Origin: Przewalskia tangutica
Lineage: Eukaryota > Streptophyta > Magnoliopsida > Solanales > Solanaceae
NCBI GenBank assembly: GCA_029844215.1
Contig: CM056726.1
Coordinates: forward strand, 76,437,548-76,501,547
Direction of reading: 5' to 3'
Length of the DNA stretch: 64,000 bases
This document shows, in pieces, positions 43,843 through 53,982 of the stretch. The notes under the pieces were generated by a model. That model did not search any database. It had not been told where the DNA came from and saw nothing but the letters and a program-made list of their open reading frames with translations. The first letter of the stretch is position 1. The number at the start of each line of letters is the position of its first letter. Both the position numbers and the translations under genes were made by a program.

Positions 43843-46725
43843 TGTTACACCCCGTAATTACAGGACATGCCTTAAGAACGTAAGTAAGAACTCACAAATG
43901 ATAAGGATTCGAGACTTGTAAAAATTTATCGGAAATTATGAAATTGTCGGAAAAACTTTGTGTTGTGTCGAATGGGAGGGCGACACGTGTCACCCCCCCT
44001 TAGATGATGCCTTGGACGAAATGGCATGGCCATTTTGGTCATTTACCATAAGTCTTTTAAGGCTAAGACTTGCAACTTGTAGCATGAGTTTATTGACTAA
44101 AGTCAAAGGTCCCACCTTGTCTTGATATTTAGCAAGACTACATCCAAACCAACCATGTGTTATTATCATAACCCTCCAAGGTGCTATATATTACTACTAG
44201 TAGTGCTAGAGAGAGCCAACACTTAGAAAAAATTGCACAAATTGAAGAACTTAGGCAAGGTGCTCTCGGGTTCATCAAAAAAAATAAGAGAAAATCTTTG
44301 TTTGTGATCCATTTAGTTCCCCACTTTAAACCAAGGTTCCTAGGTGTATTGTAAACACATCTCAATAGAAAAATCTTAGAAAAAGATTGTTTACGGGTTA
44401 GTCGCAAACGAAAACCTAAGGGTCTTTCTAGGTTTTATTTGAAGACTTGAATGATAATTGTTGGTGTTGTTCTAAGGGTCTCAACAAGCGTATTGAAGTG
44501 TCTTGGAGAGGCTATAAACTACTAAGGAGCGACTTCGGATTGGAGTTGGTTTAAGAATCATTGAGGTATAATCTTGTTCTTTGAAAGTATTACAAGATTA
44601 TTCATTTTATTGTTGTTAGCTTTGTATGTTGCAAGCATGAAATTGTTATATTGAAGTTATAAAGATTATGGATTGATTATAGCCTTGGAAATCCGAAATG
44701 TAATGTAATTCATTACTAAGTTGAATTACAATTTAATCGTTGTTAGAACCGTCGCATGTCATTGACTTAAGGATTATGGTTATTATAATCAAATGCGACT
44801 TGATATCTTGTTATGCTACAAATTTGGGTTGAAATATAATTGTGAGCCAATTGGGGAACATTTAGTTAGTCATTTGTATTGGACTACCTGCTATATTGAT
44901 TGTGAGCCAATTGGGGCTGTTTAGTTAGTCATTGGCATTGGATTATCTTCTATATTGTTGTGAGTCAATTGGGGCTGTTTGGTTATTATATTTCGACCTT
45001 GGAAAAGGTGGCAAAGTAAGTAAAAACAAAGGAGGTCTTTGTCAGATTTTCCGTAGAAATTAGAGACTTAACTTATATTATTCTACGTTTGAAGTAGGGC
45101 TTTAATAGACGTATTGTGAATATTATAGGTTGACATAGTACGGGCGGGACTTCGTACTTGGCAAAGTGGTTTGACCCGACAAGGTATGTAGAACTTTTCC
45201 TATCTTTGAGCATGACTAGTTTCACGTATATAGTACGGTAGACGTACAAGACTTTGACATTCTTTACTTGTTTTATGAAATGCCAAGTCGGGTGAGTTAG
45301 GAGATTAACTCACTTCTTTGATAATATTAAAGATGTCTTAAGTCTTGTTAAAGATAAGGGACTTGAAGAATTTTAAAGTATGTAATACTTGGGTCGTTTT
45401 AAAAACGTATAATTCCCTTGGATAGGCAATTGTACAGGACTAAGGTATAAAGTGAATATAACGACTTTATGGGGAGTTGGTTATATTGACTTTATGGAAA
45501 GATACATGACTTGATTTAATGGAAGGCAATTCGATTTTTAAGGCATCAATTGCCTAAGGTTTTATAAGACACGAGTCACTTGATTTAGAAGCCATATTTT
45601 ATTTCTAAAAGTATTGTGACTTGTCTTGAAAAGAAATTGTCACTGATACTACGGCTAGTAGTATCTTGGAAGTTTTATAATGAAATGAGTCATTTTAAGA
45701 GAATAGAAGTACGTAGTACTTTGGGGTTAAATTCCCGGATTTTCATAAAAGACATGATAGTGCCTTAGGTAAACTAAAATGAGAGTGTATATGAATATGA
45801 ATAGTAAGAAGTTAGGGGATTTCTTAACTTGCTTATATATTGCATGATAAGCCGATAGAGCTTATGTTATGTGTGATAGCCGGATTTGGGCTAATGATAT
45901 ATTATTCGTTCGGGGTCATTCCCGAGTTGTGGCATTGTATATTCCGTGGATTTGCTAACCACGATGCGAGGAATACCTCACGCGAGTCCGTAAGGGCTTA
46001 TGCGGGTGAAATAGTCCCGTGCGGGCGGGTCCAACCTATCGAGGAATACCTACGCGAGTCTGTAAGGGCTTATGCGGGTGAAATAGTCCCATGCGAGGAA
46101 TACCTCACGCAGGTCCACTGGACCTATGCGGGTGAAATAGTCCTAGGAGTAGGATTCCAATCCTATTTTTCGTTGTAAGTATACACCTATTTATACTCTC
46201 ATTGTTAGTAAGGCACTGAGTACTGTAATTTTGTTAGCATACATGTCTCCGGCTTTCTTTTAAACTTGTTGTAATTACAGTACTTTCCAGTTTTTCATAC
46301 TTAGTACATATTGTGTACTGACCCCCTTCCTCGGGGGCTGCGTTCATCTGCAGAAAGGGTAGCGAGTTGCGGATCCACATTCTTAGGACCACCTATCCGA
46401 CGTCGGAAGCTCCATTCTCCAGAGGCTTGTCTTTCTTTTGGTACAGTCTTTCCCTGATGTTGTAGATTATGTACATTCGGGGTATGGCGGGCCCTGTCCA
46501 TACGATTGTTATTCTAAGTGCGTATTCACATATGTGGTTGGGCTGTAGAACCGAGTTGTAAGTTGTACTTTGACTTTGTTTATATTATGGAAGCGGCCTG
46601 ATCGGCTAGCTTTGTGTTGTTATTGTTTACACGTGTCTTTATGTTGTGTATGTTCATTGCTATTCTCTCGACGTATACGAGCAGGTGCCCGGGTAGGGCA
46701 CGATCGCGGCCGGTCGGTCGTGACA
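43843..46725 (+). repeat. TE-8 3' LTR (2883 bp)
   Basis: TG...CA ends intact (TGTTACACCCC ... GGTCGTGACA). TATATATT 44185-44192; donor-like GAG|GTATAA near 44564; AAGGTATGTAG near 45180; tandem repeat 45960-46145. Nearly identical to the 5' LTR. Confidence 0.92.
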
Positions 46726-47118
46726 TTTGCGTTCATCTGCGAGAAAGGGTAGCGATTCTGGATCCACACTCTTAGGATCGCTTATCGACGTCGGAAGCTC
46801 CATTTCGGAGGCTTGTCTTTCTTTTAGTCAGCCTTTCCGGATGTTGTAGATTATGTACATTCGTGGTATGGCGGGGCCCGCCATACGATTGTTGTTCTAG
46901 AGTCCGTATTCACATATGTGGTTGGTAAGAACTGAGTTGTAAAGTTGTACTTTTGACTTTGTTTATATTATGGAAGGCGGCCTTATCGGCTAGCCTGTGT
47001 TGTTATATTGTTTACACCTGTGTTTAAGTTGTGTATGTTCCGCTGCTATTCTCTGATGTATACCTGAACAGGGTGCCCAGGTAGGGCACCAGTCGCGGCC
47101 CGGGGTCGGGTCGTGACA
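46726..47118 (+). repeat. TE-6 3' LTR, last part
   Basis: Continues TE-6 from the TGCGTTCAT block (compare 13450-13840) to the end CGTGACA. Confirms that TE-8 lies inside this LTR. Confidence 0.88.
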
Positions 47119-47356
47119 CCTCTCCCCCCCTCTAGCCTAGTGGCTTTGGCCGAGAGCCCTCCCCCCCCCCCCTTGGTAGAAAGTTGTCTTCCAAGTATAG
47201 CCACTATTCCAAAATACCCTAGCCCCAAATCCCTTTTAGTAATTAAGTAGAAGTTGTTGGAAACTTCTAAGGGTTCTTGGAGCTATCGGAGCGTGCAAAC
47301 TAGGAGCTAAACCTTGCTCAGGATCGACATTTAACTTGGATAATTTTGGGCTTATC

Positions 47357-47365
47357 GAGGTAAAT
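47357..47365 (+). other. Candidate 5' splice site in TE-5 leader
   Basis: GAG|GTAAAT after TTTTGGGCTTATC. Paired here with the acceptor-like CTGTAACAG at 49247-49255, it would remove about 1.9 kb. Confidence 0.45.
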
Positions 47366-48179
47366 ATCTTGTCCTTCTATTGTAATTGGATATTACATAT
47401 AAGAATAGTTAAGACTTGAGTATAAGATAAAGAAGGATATTAAAGAATAGAAGTGAATTGTAATCACAGTAGAAGGGTATAACAGAAGAAGAATTAAACT
47501 GTACTTACATAGGACTGTTTTAACAGTAGACTTGGGTAGCTTACCGGGTAGGGAAGTGCTGCCCGATTTTCCGTAGAATTAAGAACCCTCTGCTTAGAAT
47601 AGTCTACAGAGTAGTCTAGACATTGATAGACGTATCTGACTATTATAGGTTGATTCTCTGCGTGCGACATATTCGACTTGGCAGGTGGATTTCGCCAAGA
47701 AGGTATGTGATTCTTTCTATACTCCGAGCATGATATTTTAAAATATATATATAGTACGGTAGACGTATGTGTGTTAACTGAACGTAGCTTTACGGCAATG
47801 TCTTTTGACTTAAGCCTGAATAATAAAGATCTTAAAAGTCTTTCAAAAGAATTATAAATCAGTTTTGAAAGAAGAAGAATATTTGTTTTTAAAACAAAAA
47901 GCTTAAGAGTTATACTAGCTTTATGAGAAGTTAAGTATAACCACTTAAGAAAGATAAAAGGAACAGTTTACTTATGTGTTTATAAAAGACTTATATTGAT
48001 TTATGGAAAGTATAATAATATGGGTTGATAAGTAGACATAATATGATGTTATGTGTGTTAGTGTCTTGTAACGTTTGTGTAAGAGGGTATTCTTGTTGTG
48101 CTTATGTTGTTTAACGATAAGCTGTTATGTTAGTATTATATCACTCACCTCTTGACATGATACCGGGGGTTAAGCTGCC

Positions 48180-48430
48180 CTCCGATGCGGGTAGACTCGG
48201 TGATGCAGGACCATGATTCGAGAATACCTCATGCGGGTCCAGGGGACCTATGCGGAGCTACGAGAGTTCCAGGTTAGTGTGCGGGGTTATACCTCATGCG
48301 GTCTATGTGGCCATGCGGACTACGAGTCCAGGACGATGCCGATGAGTAGCTACCCTCGATGCGGGGAATACCTCATGCGGTCCTACGTGAGTGGCCTATG
48401 CGGACTACGGGAGTCCAGGATTAGGCATGC
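48180..48430 (+). repeat. ATGCGG-type tandem repeat in TE-5 5' LTR
   Basis: Three or so degenerate units with AATACCTCATGCGG; pair copy at 55510-55760. Confidence 0.75.
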
Positions 48431-48803
48431 TTAATGATACTATGGGCGATTGACCTTGCTTCGATCATTCACAGCCTAGAAAGAGACCTGTTATAGTTTA
48501 CCTCTTATTGCTCTTATTGTGATGTGGCACTATATGCGGTTACCTTGTTTGTTTCGTACATATTTGTAAAACTGGTTTTAAAATGATATGATTTCATTCA
48601 AGTACTTTACAGTTTCACATACTTGGTACCTGTTGTACTGACCTCCTTCGGGGGGCTGCGTTCATGCCGCAGGTAAAGGGAAGCAGGTAGCGGATCCTCA
48701 GTCTTAGGATCTTTTCTTTGGTGTCAGGAGCTCCATCTTCTCCGGAGGCTCGGCTTTTGGGTATGATCTCCCTGTTGTTATAGATAGTTATGTACATTCA
48801 GGG

Positions 48804-48828
48804 TATGGCGGGGCCCTGTCCCGCCATA
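48804..48828 (+). other. Conserved LTR hairpin (TE-5)
   Basis: TATGGCGGG / CCCGCCATA stem, loop GCCCTGT; identical at 56134-56158 and 7943-7967. Confidence 0.7.
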
Positions 48829-49053
48829 GTTGTTTACTTCCTTAAGTGCAGTAGTCTATTATGCGGTTGAGATGTAAACTGCCAGATGTTTTGTTTATAT
48901 ATATATGCCGAAAGGCGATTTTCTCAGATAAGTTGTGTCTCAATTTACATTGTTTCATGTCTTGTTTTTATATTCCGCTGATATTCTCTGATGTATGACT
49001 ACTTGGGTGCCCGGGTAAGGCACGATCCGAACCGGAACGGGTCGTGACAAAAG

Positions 49054-49065
49054 TGGTATCAGAGC
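49054..49065 (+). other. Primer binding site, TE-5
   Basis: TGGTATCAGAGC, initiator-Met tRNA type. Confidence 0.93.
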
Positions 49066-49257
49066 AGTTAATCCTCGGAAAGTGTCTATAGACCGTATCT
49101 AGTAGAGTCTTGATTATCGGTGTGTTGTGCACCACACCAATAATCAGGAGGCTATAGGATATTTAGGATTGGTTTCCATTCTTCTCACTCTGAGATCGTG
49201 CCTTAGAGCTGTGTTATAAGTTGGACCCCTCTAACGTGTTCCTTTTCTGTAACAGTT
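49066..49257 (+). other. TE-5 leader with candidate 3' splice site
   Basis: About 190 bp. Ends with TGTTCCTTTTCTGTAACAG (49237-49255) and then TTATG: a pyrimidine tract and CAG two bases before the gag ATG at 49258. TE-7 has ACCAG in the same place and TE-6 has TTTGCAG. Confidence 0.6.
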
Positions 49258-50440
49258 ATGCCTCCACGTAAGGCAACCCGGGCCCAGAAGGGCAAGGCAG
49301 CCGAGGGAGCTGCTAGTGGGACACCTAGAGTCACGAGGGCACAGGCCCAGTCTATACCCGAGACGGCGAGTTCCACGACGCCGCCGACCCCAGGAGGGTT
49401 TAGGGCCGCAGCAGTGGCTGATGAGACCACAGTACCTGCACCTCCAGTCCCTCAGCCTGGAGCAGACGAGATGGGTTACAAGGAGATGGCCCGATTCGCC
49501 GGGATCGTGGCGAACATGAGGACAATTGGATCACGGCGATTCGATTCGGCCCGTGCACGTGGTTCACCCGAGATCGAGCATTTGAGGCTACGGGATTTTC
49601 GAGTTGTAGCGCGAGTTCTACGGGTCGAGGCACGAGGATGATCCGCAGGAGTTCATCCGTCGATTCTGAAGGATCATCGCAGTGATCAAGGCTTCAGAGA
49701 CCGAGTCCGTGGTCTTCAGCTCGCATAGGCTGCGTGATACCGCAGTCGATTGGTTTGATTCGTGGGAGTTATCTCGGGGAGAGCGCGCGTCCCCAGCTAC
49801 TTAGGACGAGTTCTCGGAGGATTTTCTCACTCATTTCTTGCCTCCACAGATGAGGAGGGCACGGGCCGACAAATTTTTGTTACTGAGACAGATAGGGCGC
49901 ACAGTTAGAGAGTACAACGTTGAGTTTGATTCGTTGGCTCGATATGTCCCTGCGTTGGTAGCAGATATGGAGGACAGGGTGCATCGCTACGTCACCAGGC
50001 TAGATGATTATATGGCCGAGTCTTGTGCGGGTGTGGCTCTTCAGCCAGGTATGGATATTACCCGCATGCAGGCTCATGCACTTGGATGCGAGGAGCGTAG
50101 AGGCCGACGGGTTGTGACAGCGGCGAGAAGAAGGCGGGGCGGCGAGGTCTTTTGGTAGCTATCGTGGTGGCGGCCTGGCGATCTAGATTTGCACCACGGC
50201 CGGCTCGAGCACTCTGCTCCGTCCTCGTGGCGGCCGGGATATTCGAGGCGAACCGGGGCGTGACTTCGAGACGTCGAGTAGCGAGAGTCTTGGCGATCGG
50301 GACCACCGCCCGCCGGTGTGGCCGTCTGGTAGGTCCCATTACGGAATTGTGGTGCTGTTCGAGCTCGCTTGATTCGCGGCCAGCAGGTCACTTTGCGAGA
50401 GACCGCGACTAGAAGCGGCGGGTGGTAGAGTCGGCTACTG
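49258..50440 (+). pseudogene. gag: Gag, frameshifted (TE-5)
   Basis: Start MPPRKATRAQKGKAAEG at 49258, open to about 49605 (127 codons with Ala/Pro-rich linker and MGYKEMARFAG), then a frame change into the EFYGSR-EDDPQEFIRR core near 49615-49665. The next segment opens at 49838: MPPQMRRARADKFLLLRQ, YNVEFDSLARYVPALVADM, RVHRYVTRLDDYMAESCAG. The zinc-knuckle zone (50290-50420) keeps GHFAR but has lost Cys residues in the frame given. The normal role is RNA packaging and particle assembly. Length and order match Tekay Gag; the frame breaks may be partly sequence errors. Confidence 0.85.
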
Positions 50441-53400
50441 AGTTCTTTCACGGGTCTTCCGTCTCCTGATTACTCGCCCGAGGGCGTGGTACTCATGGAC
50501 CAGCGGTCGCGGCAGGTCGTGGCGCTGGTCGATTCAGCCGTCCTCGAACCGCATTTATGCCTTGTCCAAGTAGCAAGATCGTGAGGCCTCACCGATGTCG
50601 TCACGGTACCTTATCGGTTCTGGATTTGATGTGTATGCCTTGATAGATCCGGGTTCTACTGCATCCATATATCTCCCCTTATTGCTAGTAGGATAGGGAT
50701 AGATCCCAGTCCATAGACCCTTTCGAGGTAGCTACGCCGATGGGTGATTCGGTGGTAGCTCGGCGGGTATATAGGGCTTGTCGATGACCGTATCTGATCG
50801 TCGGACCCTGCCGACTTGATAGAGTTGGATATGACCGATTTCGATGTGATCATGGGTATGGATTGGCTAACTCTTGCTACGCCAATGTAGACCGCAGGAG
50901 AGAGTAATGCGGTTCGGTTTCGAGGCCGGTTGTTGAGTGGGAGAACACCTTATCGCTGAGGGTAGGTTTATTTCCTACCTCAAGGCTAGGAAGATGGTGC
51001 ATAAGGGGTACATCTACCATCTCGTTCGAGTGTTTGATACTGAGGCGGCGGTACCAGATTTTCAGTCAGTTCCTATAGTCAGAGAGTTCCCTGATGTGTT
51101 TCCAGATGACCTCCCGGGTATCCCTCCTGAGAGGGAGATAGAGTTTTGTATCGATGTCTTTGCGGACACTCGACCTATTTCCATTCCGCCATACGAGGAT
51201 GGCACCGCCGAGTTGAGAGAGTTGAAGGACCGGTGAGAGATTTCTTTGGAGAAAGGGCTTCATCGTGCCTAGTGTTTCTCCCGGGAGCGCGGTATTGTTC
51301 GTGAAGAAGAAGGGCGGGGCGTTGCGCATGTGTTGATTACAGCGGTGAACAAGGTGACCATTAAACGAATACCCTTCCCGGGATTGATGATTTGTTCGAC
51401 CCGATTGCGAGCGCGAGATGTTTCTCAAGATTGATCTGCGATCGGGCTATCATCGGTACGAGTCGAGAGGCGGATGTCCCTAGGATCGCATTCCGACGTG
51501 ACGCACCATGAGTTGAGGTTATGTCTTTCGGGTTGACCAATGCTCGGCGGTATTCATGGATTTGATGAACCGAGTGTTCAAGCCATTTTGGACACGCTTG
51601 TGATAGTGTTCATTGATGATATCTTGGTTTATTCTCGCTCGAAGCGAGCATGCGAGCATTTGAGGCTGTCTTTGAGAGTTCTCCAGACCAGCTTATATGC
51701 CAAGTTTTCCAAATGTGAGTTTTGGTTGACTTGGTGGCTTTTCTTGGGCATATTGTGGGTGATGGTATTCGGGTGGATCGGCCAAGATCGAGGCGATCAG
51801 ACTTGGCCTGACCTACTACTCCGACAGTGCGCAGCTTTACGGGCCTCGCAGTTATTATCGGTTCGTAGAGAAGTTTTTCTTCTATCTCGCCCATTGACTA
51901 GGTGACTCGGAAAGCGGCTAAGTTTGATGGACGATGCGTGTGGCGGGGTTTCGATTCTTGAAGGAGGCGACGACGCCCGTTCTTACTCTTCCGCAGGTCC
52001 AGCGGCTATGTCGTGTATTGTGATCGTCGGGCATCGGGTTGGGATGTGTGTTGATCGGCGGGGCAAGGTTATAAGCGTCGCATCCGGCGGCTTAAGAAGC
52101 ATAGAGAAACTACCCCGCCATGATTTGGAGTTAGCGGCGGTGATTCACGCCAAGATGCGGAGGCACTACTTGTATGGGGTTCATGTGGATATTTATACAG
52201 ACCACAAGAGCCTCGGTATATCTTCACCGGAGGAGCCGAACTTACGGCGAGAGACGGTGGTTAGAGTTGCTTAAGGATTATGATGTCGATATCTGTACCA
52301 CCGGGAAGGCGATGTTGTGGCATATGCCCTTAGTCGTAGGTCGATGGGTAGCCTATCAGATGTGCAGCCGGAGAGGAGGGGCATGGTTCGCGATTTGCAT
52401 CAGTTAGCGAGCCTTGGTGTCCGTTTGATTGATTCTGATAGCAGTGGGGTCCGAGTTCGAGAGGTTGCCGAGTCTTCCATCGTCGAGGTGAAGAGGCAAT
52501 TTGAGGATCCGATTTTGACGTGGTGCGTGATACGCCCTTCGTGAGGAAAGGGTCCTTTGGAGGTAGCACGATGGGGTGCTAAGGTTTGAGGCGGGTTGTG
52601 TGTTCCGGATATTGCGGGACTTGGCGAGGTTCTAGGGAAGCACACAGCGAGCGTTACTCTATCCATCCGGGGTCGACAAAAATGTACCACGACCTAAGAT
52701 CTTTGTATTGGTGGGATGTCCTGAAGAGGGCGTTGCGAGTTTGTAGCTCGGTGCGTGTTGTCGGCGGTGAAGGTAGAGCACGAGGCACCGTGGTTTGTTG
52801 CGAGCGATTGAGATCCCGACGGAAGTGGGAGGTGATCAACATGGACTTTATCACATGATTACCTCGCACTCGCATGAGACATGATTCTATATGGGTTATC
52901 GTCGACAGTGTGAAAATCAGCCCACTTTCTTCCGTCGGGCGACTTTTGGTGAGGATTATGCGGACTTTACATCCGAGATCGTCGATCGCATGGAGTCCCT
53001 ATTTCGATCATATCGCATGCAGGAGCCCGGATTTACGACTAACTTCGGAGGTCTTTCGAAGGGTTTAAGGACGCAGTGAGCACGAGTCTTGCATTCCATC
53101 CATGAGCAGACAGACGGTGGCGCACTATCGCACTCTTGGATATCTTTGCGAGCTGTATTATTGACCGAGTAGTTGGGAGGATCATTTGCCTCTAGTTGAG
53201 TTTGCGTATAATAATAGCTACCACTCCGGTATTCGGATGGCGCCTTATGAGGCCTTGTATGGGAGGAAGTGCGGATCGCGATAGGCTGGTTTGATGTAGG
53301 CGAGTGCAATTAGTGGGACCAAATTTGGTGCGGCGATGGATAAGGTGAAGCTTATCCAGAGTGGTTCTTGGCGGCTCGAGTCGGCAGTCATATGCATCAT

Positions 53401-53830
53401 CGTCGTCGGCATCCGAGTTCGAGTTGATGATTGGGTTTTCTGAAGGTGTCACCCATGAAGGGTGTGATGAGATTCGGGAAGAAAGAAACTTAGCCCGAAG
53501 TACATTGGGCGTTCAGTTGTCGCGAGGTAAGCAAGGTTGCCTATGAGTTGGATCTGCCGTCCGATCTGGAGGCGGTGCATCGATGTTTCATGTTTCTATC
53601 TTTGAGGAGATGTATCGGGATCGATCTAGAGTGCACCGATTGGCGATGTCGGTGTGGGGTTATCGTATGAGAGATTCCCATAGCGATAATCGATCGTCGA
53701 GTTAGGCGTCTGCGGACCAAGGGCGTGGCTTCCGTCAAAGTCTTGTGGCGGAACGAGCTCGGGAGGAGATGGCGTGGGAAGGCGAGGAGGACATGAGGCG
53801 AAGTATCCTCACTTATTCCCACACCTCGGG
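50441..53830 (+). pseudogene. pol: Pol polyprotein, frameshifted: PR, RT, RNase H, IN, chromodomain (TE-5)
   Basis: Complete domain order. Protease: ALIDPGST at 50637-50660 with the active Asp; VIMGMDW near 50847. RT entry, open at 50937-51233: FISYLKARKMVHKGYIYHLV, EFPDVFPDDLPGIPPEREIEF, ISIPPYEDGTAEL. RT catalytic box VFIDDILVYSRS at about 51606-51641 with both Asp. RNase H: DLELAAVIHA near 52123 and DIYTDHKSL near 52187. Integrase: zinc-finger region near 52650-52720, VINMDFIT near 52834-52855, FAYNNSYHSG near 53201, EALYGRKC near 53252. GPY and chromodomain (53430-53820) are broken by several indels. No single open Pol exists in the sequence as given. It is the only pol here not interrupted by another element. 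Confidence 0.85.
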
Positions 53831-53952
53831 TAACTCACTTTCCTACTTGTTGATTTAATTTACTTATTGCCTAAGTGTTGTTTTGTGGCGTGTGTGGCAT
53901 TTGCAAACTGTTTAAGTTATGAAGAACCTTATCGTTATACGTCTTGGGAAGG

Positions 53953-53982
53953 AACATTCGACGAATGTTTCTAAGGAGAGAA
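53953..53982 (+). promoter_or_regulatory. TE-5 terminal hairpin and polypurine tract
   Basis: AACATTCGACGAATGTT (53953-53969; two G fewer in the loop than other copies) then AAGGAGAGAA before the LTR. Confidence 0.85.

Larger units (their letters stand above)
26514..46725 (+). mobile_element. TE-8: Tekay element (third subfamily), split by TE-9
   Basis: Own parts: 5' LTR 26514-29384, internal 29385-32860 and 42316-43842 (about 5.0 kb), 3' LTR 43843-46725. It sits in the 3' LTR of TE-6, which resumes with TGCGTTCATCTGC. LTRs start TGTTACACCCCGTAATTACAGG, distinct from TE-6 although the 3' halves are alike. LTR pair is nearly identical; gag and pol are in the right order but frameshifted. Confidence 0.9.
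11150..47118 (+). mobile_element. TE-6: Tekay element with decayed interior and similar LTRs
   Basis: Own parts: 5' LTR 11150-13840; internal 13841-16439 and 22551-24225; 3' LTR 24226-26513 and 46726-47118. TE-7 splits pol and TE-8 splits the 3' LTR. Five-base duplication CCTCT flanks the whole. The LTRs start TGTTACACCCCGTAAATTC, a different subfamily from TE-3, TE-4 and TE-5. The two LTRs are almost identical over long stretches, yet gag is hardly recognisable and pol has many stops. Confidence 0.9.
47119..49049 (+). repeat. TE-5 5' LTR, second part
   Basis: Begins with CCTCT, the right target duplication of TE-6 (47119-47123), then the C-rich tract. Donor-like GAG|GTAAAT with GT at 47360, AAGGTATGTG near 47701, tandem repeat about 48180-48430, perfect 9-bp hairpin 48804-48828, GCCGAAAGGC at 48907-48916, terminal GTGCCC...GGGCAC region, end GTCGTGACA. 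Confidence 0.9.
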
